From Xiphydria camelus (Eukaryota > Arthropoda > Insecta > Hymenoptera > Xiphydriidae), in contig OY783200.1 in the NCBI GenBank assembly GCA_963678675.1, positions 7,204,501-7,268,500 on the forward strand: 64,000 nucleotides of DNA. The letters run 5' to 3'. The translations under genes were made by a program, and so were the position numbers. This document shows positions 53,301-62,719 of the stretch, one piece after another. The stretch's first letter is position 1. Each line of letters begins with the position of its first letter. The notes under the pieces are model-generated. The model did not search any database. It worked only from the letters and a program-made list of their open reading frames with translations, and was not told the origin of the DNA.

Positions 53301-54291
53301 TCCTCGTCTGGCTGATGCTGTTTACCCGCACGTAGTTCACTTTTTTAGCGTGTCCTTCGGTTCGGCGATATTCGTGTACGGCTTCGCAGACTTTCTCCGT
53401 ATGTCCTTTCTCTTTGCACTTTGTACATACGTGCTTTGTATAAGGGCATTCCTTCGACCAGTGTAGTCCGTCACAGCGGAAGCAGTTGGTTTTCGGTGGT
53501 TCCGATCCCCTTCGCTCCTTCCTGTCGGTCTTCTTTACCTGAATGGCGTTGACCTTTGGTTGTGCTTTTTCGAACAATCTTGCTTCGGATGATGTTTTCA
53601 GGAACGCTCGAACATCTTCGACCAACTCGTCGAACGCGATGTTTTCTCCCTTTTTACGGAGCTGGTGCAACACACGCGTACGGGCTGCATTGTCCACTGG
53701 TGATTTCATCGCGACCATGTACATGAAACACTTGAACTGCTCCTCTGATAGTTCGGAGTAGTTATATCGCCGATACGCGTCACGAAAACGATTGGTGAAC
53801 GTGTCGAATTGCTCTCCGTCGGTTTTCGTGATTTCGAGGAACGCGAGACGGTCAAGTTCTATTGATGCCGGACGTGCGAATAGCTTTTTTAGTCGTTCTA
53901 TTGTCTCGGAATACTTGAACTCGAGTACGTCTTTAGGTAAGCAGTTCCTTTGGTACTCACGGAATGCCGTACTGGAGAGTTTGCTGATGATTAGTTTCAC
54001 CCGGTACGTGTCTTGTTCCTCCGTATATGGTGGCTTTACATCCGGGAAAGCACAATCTACTGCCAACTCGAAGCGTTTCATCCAACTGTCAAAAACGTAC
54101 GGGTCGTCGTCATCTGGGATGAATTCCTGGAGCTGGATGGCTTGTGTGTTGATTGCTTGACTGGATGCGGCTACTGGTGGGTGTGGCCTTGTTGATGGTA
54201 TTGTGTCCAATTTCTTCATCATTGCCATCATCACATCCTGCTGCTTCAACATTAGCTGTAGTAGCTCGGTGGAACTGGGTTCTCTAGCCAT
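50368..54291 (-). CDS. Gag-pol polyprotein of CsRn1-like gypsy, intact, 1,307 residues
   Basis: I choose the ATG at 54291 (MAREPSSTELLQL), just after the primer-binding site; the frame is open further into the LTR. Order: capsid with FIPDDDDPYVFDSWMKRFEL; knuckles CFRCDGLHWSKEC and CTKCKEKGHTEKVC; protease FMIDPGSEVTII; RT with VRVCNDYSTGLN, QIDFSDAYLQVEL, LPFGAKPAPGIFQ and YLDDIIVVS; RNase H VAADASNQGIGAVL, TDHEPLLRI, GQADALSRL; integrase H2C2 zinc domain, MDFAGPISGKW, TDNGTQFSS and SNGQAERF (DDE complete); a C-terminal FAPGDLVYAKR. One frame with no stop or shift, which fits CsRn1-clade elements. Probably competent for retrotransposition. Confidence 0.92.
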   Translation of the reverse strand: MAREPSSTELLQLMLKQQDVMMAMMKKLDTIPSTRPHPPVAASSQAINTQAIQLQEFIPDDDDPYVFDSWMKRFELAVDCAFPDVKPPYTEEQDTYRVKLIISKLSSTAFREYQRNCLPKDVLEFKYSETIERLKKLFARPASIELDRLAFLEITKTDGEQFDTFTNRFRDAYRRYNYSELSEEQFKCFMYMVAMKSPVDNAARTRVLHQLRKKGENIAFDELVEDVRAFLKTSSEARLFEKAQPKVNAIQVKKTDRKERRGSEPPKTNCFRCDGLHWSKECPYTKHVCTKCKEKGHTEKVCEAVHEYRRTEGHAKKVNYVRVNSISQTRNLIRCDVQIDGSPVNFMIDPGSEVTIINEDTHRAIGSPELASCNTQGQAFDGTACSTFIGQLRTTLSFNGRSTQQGICVAKAGADNLLGIYACDALGFLDVPLKNYWTINAVHMLPTEIFKSISEKFQDVFAPGLGLCTKLKAQLQVKQNVLPTFKRARVIAYASRDAVRDELNRLQSLGVITPVSYAEWAAPIVAIRKPNGAVRVCNDYSTGLNQALELDSHPLPLPEDIFATLNGGTIFSQIDFSDAYLQVELDDQSKKVCTINTPQGLFQYNRLPFGAKPAPGIFQRIMDSMLAKFNFAIAYLDDIIVVSKSSKEHCEHLHAVFEAISEYGFKVKEEKCHFAQPSIKYLGHIIDKNGRRPDPEKIQAIAKMPAPTDVAALQSYLGMVNYYQPYVANMVKMRRPLDLLLRKDKTWNWSHECKQAFQQLQNVFTSDLLLTHYDPTLPMIVAADASNQGIGAVLLHIMPDGSRKAVVHASRALTSAEQNYSQIEKEGLALIFAVTKFHKMVYGRRFTLQTDHEPLLRIFGSKKGVPGYAANRLQRWALILRSYDFHIEYQRTHNFGQADALSRLIASTTTSSDDAVVIGALSVDDELGARLAEDVRNLPITFTDLVNATMSDKTLTMVKTALRENDWPIDDDVQLFYCQREHLTIIQECVMFKERVVVPQRYHSAVLKLLHQGHPGIQRMKQLARAYVYWPHIDKYIEKIVKACRQCVEAAKNPIKHALQPWPKTTYPWQRVHMDFAGPISGKWFLIIVDSYSKYPDVCVMPHPTSSAVISKLKSLFALFGLPELLVTDNGTQFSSATFKEFCTSQGVKQMFSPPYHPQSNGQAERFVDTFKRALLKTKEGRNVTDTVTEFLLHYRTTPCQSAPNGKSPAEVFLGRMPRTGLGLLLPSKRGTDRDQAMAAQYNKHHGARVRAFAPGDLVYAKRSENSRWEAGQIEKRQGVVYTVKSETGAGQYHVNQLRPRTDVDEE

Positions 54292-54305
54292 TACGACTGC
54301 GCCAC
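54289..54305 (-). promoter_or_regulatory. Primer-binding site of the CsRn1-like element
   Basis: Minus-strand GTGGCGCAGTCGTAATGG directly after the LTR. TGGCGCAGTCG is the pattern used by many insect gypsy elements. It overlaps the gag ATG. Confidence 0.75.
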
Positions 54306-54609
54306 TGTTATATCTTCGCGAAAGGTTACTCACTACCGAAGCGCTTGGCTGCTCGCTTACAACTGACTCTCCACCTTTTCTCCCCGATACGCACTCGCAG
54401 GTAGCGAGGGCGAACGGGACTTTTGCAAACTCCGGAACGTACGCAAGTTCTCGAACGTTCCGGAGGTACCTGTCACCGAACGCTCCCTTGGTGGGACCTA
54501 TTGGCAGGTAACGCGGCAAGCGGAGCCTCTCGGGATGTCCGTGGTGGGTGGAAACCCTCGGACATTCCGGAGGCGCTGATTCATGCGCCTTCTTGGCCGG
54601 GGCGCAACA
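54306..54609 (-). repeat. 5' LTR of the CsRn1-like element
   Basis: Same 304 bp as 49860-50163, no difference seen by eye. Promoter for the gag-pol transcript. Confidence 0.9.
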
Positions 54610-54614
54610 AATAC

Positions 54615-55464
54615 GAACCAGGAAAGGGCAACGTGGAAGCGGTTTGCCTTTCGCGCAATCCAGTTCTCTTGCATTTGAACGATGTAGAAGAACAGATAAA
54701 AACAGTGAACTTTATTACGGCCGAGGATATAAAACAGGACCAAAGTATAAACAGAGATTTGCAGGAAAATCCGAAGAAGATACTACTCGAAAACGGAATA
54801 TTTTATAAGGTGAAAGGAAGCCAAAAACGAATAATGATTTCGGAAGAATTCGGAAAGCAACTGATAGTGAAAATTTACAGGGATTATGGGTACATTTGTA
54901 AAAGCAAAATTATGGACAAAATAAGAGCTTTGTATTATCTACCGAATATTGAGAGGATAACAAAACAGACTTATGAACAATGTGAGATTTGTGCCAAGAA
55001 TAAAACGCGGAGAAAACATTACGGCCTCCTATCCAAACTCTGTCCACCAAAGGAGCCGTTCGAGATTGTTTCCCTGGATACGATTAGAGGATTCGCGGGA
55101 AATAGATCGACAAAAAAATATCTGCATCTCTTGGAAGATCATTTCACCAGATACGCTTTCATACTGACATCGAAAAATCAGACATCGGAGGACTTTACAA
55201 AACTACTAAAAAAAATCCAAGATAAGCACCAAATAAGGACACTACTTACGGATCAGTATAGTGGCATTAACTCGAACTCATTTAAAAATTATTTAAAACA
55301 TCAAAACATAAACTTAATATTTACAGCAGTAAATTGCCCATTCTCCAACGGGTTTAATGTGAACGATTAAATCAGACTCTCTCGTAAACCGAATCCGATG
55401 TAAAATAAATGAAACGAAATCTCGAGCATGGTCAAAAATCGCAGAAGAATGCACCGATGAGTAT
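54615..55464 (+). pseudogene. Integrase part of decayed gypsy element
   Basis: Open from 54615 to 55370: an H2C2-like zinc region (DYGYICKSKIMDKIRALYYL...CEICAKNK), a core with FEIVSLDTIRGFAG (first Asp) and IRTLLTDQYSGINS (second Asp), then the frame breaks at the SPFSNG-type segment before the Glu. Remnants continue to 55464, where LTR B begins. Confidence 0.75.
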
Positions 55465-56281
55465 TGTAACGTCCTAACGTAGCTGTTTTCATGGAATAAA
55501 ACGCAGCGGCGAATACAGCGATAGGATAAGAGGAATCAAATAGCGACGAGCAAGGCCGCTGTGAAGACCGGAACGCCGACTCCGCATCGAGCCAAAACTG
55601 CACCGCGAGTAACACGAACCCTCGCGCAAGGTGAAGGCGCAAAAACCTCCACGTGCCACCCGCGTAGCATTAAAGGAAATGCACCAGCGAAAAACAAGAC
55701 GCCAAGTGGCCACCGAGCAGCCGCTGACAGGAAGAAACCTCCATGATTCAACGCATTCCTTCTCCTTCCCCTTTTCAACATCAGGAAGGATCCCCACCCG
55801 GAACGAAGTCTAACGGCTTATATAAGGAGAATCCTGGACACCGAGAGGAGCTTTTTGTCTTTTCCTTTGAGTTACGCGTGTTCTGTTCAAGATCTAGAGA
55901 AAATAAAGAAGTTCTGTTCGAGATCTAAAGAAAATAAAGAAGTTCTGTTCGAGATCTAAAGAAAATAAAGAAGTTCTGTTCGAGATCTAAAGAAAGTGAT
56001 TGTGATTTGTTGAAACCTCAACCTCTATCCCTGTCGTGCTACCTTCTCAAGAAAGTGAGTGACCAAGGAGAGACTGCACCTCACTCGATCCACCCGACAG
56101 AATCGTACGGCCGACAGAAGGAGGAAGAGAGAGAGCGAGAGATCAAGGTTGGAGCTCCAGGCAAAGGTAAGTGGCAACAGATTGTTCTCTTAAGATATAG
56201 AAACTTGCGTGTGTATCCCAACTCTCCATTCCAGTCCCGAATTAATAGTCAGTGGTTTAACGAGTTGTCCATGACGTGACA
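55465..56281 (+). repeat. LTR B, 5' LTR of a gypsy element of the env-bearing family
   Basis: 817 bp, TGTAACGTCCTAACGTAG ... CATGACGTGACA. Homologous to LTR A but about 37 bp longer because of a 31-bp tandem repeat. TATATAAGG near 55819 is the TATA box. It inserted into the integrase relic at 55464. Confidence 0.85.
55880..55997 (+). repeat. 31-bp tandem repeat within LTR B
   Basis: About four copies of TTCTGTTCGAGATCTAAAGA AAATAAAGAAG, absent from LTR A. It lies after the TATA box, so it would be in the R/U5 region of the transcript. Confidence 0.85.
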
Positions 56282-56749
56282 ACGAACCCCTTTTTGGTGC
56301 ATCGGCCGAGTCTGGTCAGAAAGATCGCGGGTTCGGCTCCCGCTATACGGAAGGTCCCGATCATTTGCTCGCGTAGAGTGCCGGATATTAGGTTCGATTC
56401 CTAAAATTTAGCTTGGTGCTATCCGAACTGACCAGTCGAATCTAATTACCACTAATTATTAATTGCTCAATTGAAAAAAAAAAAATAAATAATAATAATA
56501 ATAATAACAAACAAACATTATTACAAATTATATCAATGATCAATATTACTTATCAATTACAAATGAGCAAATACTATGTCAGATTCTGAGACTAATCCCA
56601 TAAGACAAACTTGAAGGAAAATCCCAGTAATACAATTACCACAAACTCCTACACGAACTTCCACAGATTTTAGCGACAGTTTTCTAGAAACCTCCCTAAC
56701 AACCATAGGTCGCCCAAGTATCGACAATTCAAATAACTCGAATACAACC
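56282..56749 (+). other. Leader between LTR B and gag
   Basis: A possible primer-binding site TGGTGCATCGGCCG starts at 56295. Two T-arm-like motifs follow, GGTTCGGCTCCC (about 56331) and GGTTCGATTCC (about 56392). Further on AAT repeats at 56487-56505. No ORF. Confidence 0.4.
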
Positions 56750-58024
56750 ATGGCAAACAATCAAAAGATTTCTCTTAAAACAGCAATAGAAATTGTACCG
56801 CGTTTTAATGGCCAAAATATACCTTTAGGCGATTTTCTCGAAGCATGCGAAGAAGCGAAAAATATGCTACCACGCGAATCGGAATCCGACTTAGTTAAAT
56901 TAATTCTCACAAAATTAATCGGCGAAGCGAAACGCTGTAGTGTAGGGCAAACATTAACATCAGTCGACCAATTAACAACATTTTTAGAGGAAATATACGC
57001 TCCAGAAAAAACAATTCATCAATATTACGGAGAATTGAGCGACATTTGCCAATATCACAATGAAAACGTCATAACATATCTAAATCGGGCCAGGGAATTA
57101 GCTAAAAGAATTACCGACGGCCACAGAATAGAAAATCGTATAACAGACGACAATTTCGGAGCAGAAGTAAACAGAGACTTGCTAAAATATTTCATTCGCC
57201 GTTTAAATCCAGACATAAGATGTAATATGGGAAAAGTAGATAATCTAAAAAGCGCCCGAATTAAAGCAGTAGAACTCGAACGAACGTTAACACGCGTAGA
57301 ACAAATGCGAGGCAAAGGACCACAAAATTCAAACGACCAAATAACTCCTGCAACAAATAGCCAAATTGTTAAATGTCAAATATGTAACATAGAAGGCCAC
57401 ACAGCCAATCAATGCCACATTCACAATAAAGACAACTTCAGAAAAACGGGAACCAATATAATATGTCAACTATGTAATAAACATAATCACACCGCGGATA
57501 TTTGTAGATCGCGAACACAAAAAATAAATATCGTACAAACAGAATTTCAAATCTGCCAAATATGTAATCTAAGAGGTCATACAGCAAATAATTGCCGATC
57601 GCTATTTCAACAAAATAAAGTACAAATGTTTTGTCAAATATGCAAAAGAACTAACCACAATACGAATAACTGTAGACAACGTTCTAAAAATTTCCCAAAC
57701 GAAAACACCTGTCAATTCTGCGGAAAATCGGGACATAAAGCGAACGTCTGCAGAAGCATTATTAATAATCAAAATTATAATCAAAATAATAATACGAAAC
57801 CTCAAACAAAATGTGATTATTGCGGAAAATTTAATCATACGATAGGCAAATGCTTCTTGAAACAACGAGCTAATACAACGCAACAATTTCAAACGGGAAA
57901 CTCCAACAGTTCCCCATCACAGGGCGCTACATGGGGAACGAATTCAAACACACAAACGCGTCCTATACACTTAATCCAATACAATCAAAGCCTATATAAG
58001 GAAGAAGTGGCATCAGATAAGTAA
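56750..58024 (+). CDS. Gag with six CCHC zinc knuckles
   Basis: Intact ORF of 424 residues starting MANNQKISLKTAIEIVPRFN. Residues 1-200 are the capsid (IVPRFNGQNIPLGDFLEACE is the typical gypsy Gag start). Six knuckles of C-x2-C-x4-H-x4-C follow at about 207-370: CQICNIEGHTANQC, CQLCNKHNHTADIC, CQICNLRGHTANNC, CQICKRTNHNTNNC, CQFCGKSGHKANVC, CDYCGKFNHTIGKC. The tail is Gln/Asn/Thr-rich. Insect gypsy Gags usually have none to three, so six is a lot. Pol does not follow; the element is truncated at about 58090. Confidence 0.85.
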   Translation: MANNQKISLKTAIEIVPRFNGQNIPLGDFLEACEEAKNMLPRESESDLVKLILTKLIGEAKRCSVGQTLTSVDQLTTFLEEIYAPEKTIHQYYGELSDICQYHNENVITYLNRARELAKRITDGHRIENRITDDNFGAEVNRDLLKYFIRRLNPDIRCNMGKVDNLKSARIKAVELERTLTRVEQMRGKGPQNSNDQITPATNSQIVKCQICNIEGHTANQCHIHNKDNFRKTGTNIICQLCNKHNHTADICRSRTQKINIVQTEFQICQICNLRGHTANNCRSLFQQNKVQMFCQICKRTNHNTNNCRQRSKNFPNENTCQFCGKSGHKANVCRSIINNQNYNQNNNTKPQTKCDYCGKFNHTIGKCFLKQRANTTQQFQTGNSNSSPSQGATWGTNSNTQTRPIHLIQYNQSLYKEEVASDK

Positions 58025-58180
58025 CTTCCTAACTGACTGTCTTAACCTCATTTTCATTCCTTATACAGAACAAATATCTTTGTGGTTATTCTATTTTTTG
58101 TTTTCAGCGCCATACGAGAACGGGACGGATTGGCGGAAATTTGATTTTTCTTCGCAGTCAAAAATCAACCTAGGTAGAAA
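58025..58180. other. Break point of truncated gypsy element
   Basis: The sequence passes from gag 3' flank to palindromic repeat. The short frame at 58080-58271 (NGTDWRKFDFSSQSKINLGRKEFSRI) could be the start of protease, but it ends quickly. Confidence 0.3.
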
Positions 58181-58632
58181 AGAATTCTCTAGAATTGCGG
58201 TACAATGCCACGGTAGGAATATCAGGTTCTACCGACATGACATGCTTCGACAAGGTCTGTATCAACTTTAGTGGTATATTAAGGGCACTGCACTAATCCT
58301 GTGGCACATTTTTCTATCTGGGAAAGCATATTATTATGGTAGTACAGCTGTACAGCGTTCCGATAATATATAATTGGAACTTTTGATAATACGAAAGGGG
58401 GATTATATCGATAAAGAAAAGATAATAAAATAATTACTCCATTATTGTAATCCAATTCTATCGTATCTCCTACTTTTCTACCACGGCTTTCCCAGATAGA
58501 AAAATGTGCCACAGGATTAGTGCAGTGCCCCCAATATAATGCTAAAGTTGATACAGACCTTGTCGAAGCATGTCATGTCGGTAGAATTTGATATTCCTAC
58601 AGTGGCATTGTACCGCAGAGTTCTAGAGATTT
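58181..58632. repeat. Inverted repeat, arms about 150 bp
   Basis: Arms about 58181-58334 and 58486-58632, sharing TGCCACGGTAGGAATATCAG-like, GACATGACATGCTTCGACAA and TGCACTAATCCTGTGGCACA blocks in inverted orientation. The spacer shares a TAATTACTCCATTATTGTAA motif with the palindrome at 60.1 kb, so the two are related elements. No ORF. Confidence 0.75.
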
Positions 58633-59681
58633 TTAATTCCGGCATATTAGAGGTAAAATGCATGTATACTGTCAGTACGGGAAGACGGTATATTTCTACA
58701 TATTGGAGAATCTAAGTCGTGGGAGAAGAACAAAAACATCGGAGTAACTACAATATATCGGGGTAACTATAATACTTTATTTCTATTTTTTTTCTCATCG
58801 GTGCTTGCCCTCTGCCTTCCTACTACAAGTTTCGATTTATATACTAAATTTTATTTTATTTTTAGTTCATCGCCTCCACTCCATCGCCTTCGACTTCTTC
58901 TACCCAGAGAGGATTTCTCACGGACCAATAGTGGGCGTTGTGATTATTCACTAATCCTTCGTTGTAGAATTTCGATTCATCTGTGAACAAAATCTTCTGA
59001 CGAACGAGGGATCGTCCACTTGCCGTTCCAAAAACCAGTCGGAATAGTTCATTCGTCGAGCTGGATTTGCTTTCTCCGGTGCATGTATGTATTTCATTTT
59101 AAAAGGATGAACATTCTTTTCTATTTCTTATAGTCTTATTCTTTCTAGGAGAGCATCGATGTTCCACTGCTTTCGTATTCTTTCAGGTCTTTCTAAAATA
59201 ATTATAGAAATCACATATATAATTCAGCTCTGACAAGTACAATTTTATCGAGCTGTCTTATTGAGCTGTTTCTTTCAATGTAATGATTCCAAAATATTTC
59301 TATAACGTTTTGCAACTTTGTGAATTTATCGAGAAAGATATATTTCTAACATAGGGTAGTGTTAAAAAATATTGCAAAATATCGCAAGAATATCAGAAAA
59401 ATTACTTGTAAAGACGTGTTTTATGGGATGTAATTTCTTAATTAAATATTTGTTAAGATAATTTAACATAAATCTCACTTTCGTAATTTCTGTCGGTTAT
59501 GAGACTGCTGGATTGCCGTACCTTTGGTCCAATATTGAAAATAAATCTTCTCAAGGCTGAATACGACTTGGGCATGTTTCATCCTTCTAACCGTAGACTT
59601 GCTAACCTCTGATTCTAACCTTTCTTGCCATAGCCTGAATATTCTTTCGAGGGTTATTCCTTACTCTTTCTAGCAGAGCAT
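58633..59681. other. AT-rich with a diverged direct copy of the next palindrome arm
   Basis: 59150-59420 is a diverged direct duplicate of 59682-59920 (AGAGCATCGAT..., AATAATTATA, GACAAGTACAATTTTATCG). The rest is AT-rich with no gene seen. Confidence 0.5.
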
Positions 59682-60750
59682 CGATATTTTGCTGCATCTA
59701 TATTTTTCTGGAACTTCCTAAAATAATTATAAAAACCCTATATAATTCAGCCCGAACAAGTACAATCTTATCGGACTATACCTTATCGGGGAGATTTTTC
59801 GACATAATGATTCCGAAACGTTTTTATCGAGAAGTATATATTTCTAACATACGGTAGTGTTCACGAATATTGTAAAATATCGCAGGAATGTTACAGAAAA
59901 GTTACTTGCAAGAATGTGCTTTGTGGGGTGCAAATGGTGATATTTGTAATCCATCGTTACACCAGAGGCGAAGAAGAGATGAAAGAGAAGTGAGGTACAT
60001 GTACACTTCACGTTTGACAGGTCGGTATATAAATTTAAACTTGTGATTGTATAATACGAAAGACGAAAAACTTATATCGATAAAGAAAAAAAAATGATAA
60101 AGTAGTTACTCTATTATTGTAATCCAATTCCATTATATCCCTTATTTTTCTGCCACGACTTTGATTGTTGATAGTGGATGGATCAACCAATAAATTTGAT
60201 TTTTCTTCGCTATCAGCAATTAAAGTCGTGGCAGAAAAATAAGTGATACAATGTTATTGGATTACAATAATGGAGTAACTACTTTATTATTATTTTTTCT
60301 TTATCGATATAAGTTTTTCCTCTTTCATATTATACTATCACAAGTTTCAATTTATATACCGACCTGTCAAACGTGAAGTGTACATGTATGTACCTCACTT
60401 CTATTTCATCTCTTCTTTACCTTTGGTGTAACGATGGAAATTACAAAATATCATCATTTACACCCCGCAAAGCACGTTTTTGCAAGCAACTTTTCTGTAA
60501 CATTCCTGCGATATTTTACAATATTCGTGAACATTAGTGTATGTTAGAAACATTCCTTTACTCATAATATATATTTTTCGATAAATTCGCGAATGTTGCA
60601 AAACAGCATAGAAGCATTTCGGAATCATTACGTTGAAAGATCTCCTCGATAAGGTACAGCTCGATAAGATTGTACTTGTTAGGGCTGAATTATATAGGGT
60701 TTTTATATTCCAGAAGAATATAGGTGCAGCAAAATATCGATGCTGTGCTG
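59682..60750. repeat. Palindrome of about 1.07 kb
   Basis: Arms of about 500 bases around a centre near 60200. Inverted blocks: GCAGAGCATCGATATTTTGC, ATTCAGCCCGAACAAGTACA, CCACGACTTT and GATAAAGAAAAAAAAATGAT with their complements. Moderately diverged. No transposase. A foldback or MITE-type element. Confidence 0.75.
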
Positions 60751-60779
60751 GAAATTTATTTACGAGTAAGGGGACGAAA

Positions 60780-61163
60780 CCTGCCTAAAAAATGAGATTT
60801 CAACAAACAAACAATAATGATATCAACAAGCTGCAACTTTTAGTCGCGAAAGATATGATCACATTAAACAATTTCTGAAGAAAAAAAATTTATACCACCC
60901 TCACCACCCCCTTAAACTCACTCGACAGCCCGCTTCTGTAACAGCAAACGGAGCTATTGATTGGTGCGATGGACGTTGAGCATTCTTCTTCTTATCGCTA
61001 ATCACAAAAGCGGGCTGTCGAGTGAGTTTAAGGGGGTGGTGAGGGTGGTATACATTTTTTTTCTTCAGAAATTGTTTAATGTGATCATATCTTTCGCGAC
61101 TAAAAGCTGCAGCTTGTTGATATCATTTTTGTTTGTTTGTTGAAATCTCATTTTTTAGGCAGG
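60780..61163. mobile_element. 384-bp near-perfect inverted repeat (MITE-like)
   Basis: Arms of about 165 bp, CCTGCCTAAAAAATGAGATT at the left and its complement at the right, separated by a spacer of about 55 bases containing TTGATTGGTGCGATGGACG. The arms differ at only a few positions, so it is young. The flanking duplication is not clear. A 60-codon frame across it (60961-61143) is not a gene. Confidence 0.8.
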
Positions 61164-61422
61164 TAAGGATCGCCTTTCTCTCTCGACCCACCATTTTACA
61201 TTTGGAAAATGTTTTTTTGGGGGGGTTTTCTTTTACTTAATGTGTGATTTTGTACTTTGGTGTCACGGCCGAAACCATATTCGACAAATTACCTGATGCA
61301 CTTTCTTTGTCAGAATATAAAGGAAAATGCGTGATTGTGCGATCGGTCAAAATTTTCAGTAAGTGACAGCGCATACTTTCTATACAGTAGAATAATGTTT
61401 CAGGTTTCTTGCCTAAAATTAA
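61164..61422. other. No feature recognised
   Basis: Flank between the MITE and the Ulp1-like relic. Confidence 0.25.
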
Positions 61423-61850
61423 TTACACAGCGAACGCAATAGCAAATAAACCACAGTCAGTATTATTTTCTTGTCTTTGAACCTTCGGAAATCGTATGTT
61501 ATCAAGATTGAAATCAGGATATAATCGTTGGAGAAAAATTTTCTGATGTTCATCGATGTTGCTATTATTCAACGAATCATAAATTAATAATTGATCTTGG
61601 CGGCAATCGTAGTAACTGTATACCCAGTGATTTAGTGAAGGCAAAATTTGTATATGATCAGTTTGCGAAGGCACCGGAAAAATTTTAGCAGGTTTTTGGA
61701 TGTAAATGGTGTCGTAAGGCATGTATTGAGTACTATTCTGGACAATAGAAGTAAAGACACTCATGTGTTTGTCATTAAGACATTCACCGTTCTCAATTTT
61801 CTGTATTTCTTCTCGTTGAAGAAGTAGAAGATCCAATAAATTGTGGTAAT
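61423..61850 (-). pseudogene. Ulp1/C48-like cysteine protease fragment
   Basis: The minus-strand frame gives the C48 order: NHWVYSYYDCRQDQLLIYDS with the catalytic His (HW) and Asp (YDS), then PKVQRQENNTDCGLFAIAFA with the Gln and the catalytic Cys (DCG). It runs into a TAA at about 61421. The start near 61836 is a TTG, so the true N-terminus lies upstream, probably in other exons or a shifted frame (61793-62032). Such Ulp1-like domains occur in transposon-encoded and orphan proteins. Here it is a truncated relic. Confidence 0.65.
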
Positions 61851-62719
61851 TTTTGCCACGTTACTACTCTTTTAGTGACCCTTATCACCACTTGTTGCGA
61901 AGCATACGAATGTTCAGATAAAATGTAATTCTGAGAATTTGGTATTGATTGTTGCTCTTTACCGGTTTCTACGGGATCGCTAAGGTGTATGCGATAAAAA
62001 GAAGAATGATCAACGTCCATCGTACCAATCAATAGCTCCCTTTATTTTTTAGACTTATCATTGACATCGACACATATACAAAAATCTAAGCCAGCGTAAC
62101 ATCTATAGATTATTTTGAAGTTACGAAACTGAAAGAATCATTATGAACAGCAACGATATGTGTAGCATTGTCGAGCGTCTTGGTCTTGATATTCCATCGA
62201 GTTCCAGGACTTACCTCCACAAAATTAGTACGAGTATGTTTCGCATCCCTTACAATAATTATATATACCGCGTGTACTTCTTCTATCAGGTTCTGTTTTA
62301 TATCATCGTCAAAGTTCATGTACCATTTAACCATTTAGCCAGTCGAGTCTTTCCAGCTCTGTTTTGAATTAGAATGAATCGTATCTGTCAAACGGAATTT
62401 GCGGTTGCAAATTTCTCCTTTCGTTTCCAGATTATCGTTTATTATACAAACCATTATTTTGTCGGATCGTTACGGTTGACAGATGATAGATAATAATCAA
62501 TACTTCGAGAGGTACTGTTTTACCAGCATAGAGCAGACGGAATAGCGATCTCGCATCAAGCTATCGGAGAATACGCCATCTGTGTGAAACTCATGACACT
62601 AAAAAACACGGGATTCGGAACGGGTTTTATAATTGTTAAATACGGAGAGTGTTTTCAAGTACGATAATAAACATTAACAAACATCTTTAACGCGTGTCTT
62701 GGCAATATTTATATACATA
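61851..62719. other. Flank of the Ulp1-like relic, no supported gene
   Basis: Minus-strand open frames at 61793-62032 and 62110-62334 ([20 protein letters not shown]) have mixed composition and could be decayed upstream exons of the Ulp1-like protein. I cannot show splice sites. The rest is featureless. Confidence 0.3.

Larger units (their letters stand above)
49860..54609 (-). mobile_element. Complete CsRn1-like Ty3/gypsy retrotransposon, 4,750 bp
   Basis: LTRs of 304 bp (49860-50163 and 54306-54609) that I see as identical, a 5-bp AATAC duplication (49855-49859 and 54610-54614), PBS, one gag-pol ORF and PPT, all in minus orientation. It lies inside the RNase H of the older element. The intact ORF and matching LTRs indicate a very recent insertion. 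Confidence 0.9.
46802..55464 (+). mobile_element. Decayed Ty3/gypsy element hosting a younger gypsy insertion
   Basis: Gag (46902-48137), protease/RT/RNase H (48158-49859), then the CsRn1-like insertion (49860-54609) and the integrase (54615-55370). It is cut at 55464 by LTR B. Coding parts are broken by several frameshifts. Confidence 0.7.

Noticed and set aside
50052..54511. Plus-strand ORFs across the CsRn1-like element
   Set aside because: Antisense shadows of the intact gag-pol frame.
56295..56410. A functional tRNA gene behind LTR B
   Set aside because: T-arm-like motifs are present, but I could not form an acceptor stem and anticodon arm of normal length.
62110..62334. 74-codon minus-strand ORF as a gene
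   Set aside because: Composition is protein-like, but no domain or splice sites could be shown; listed only as a possible decayed exon.
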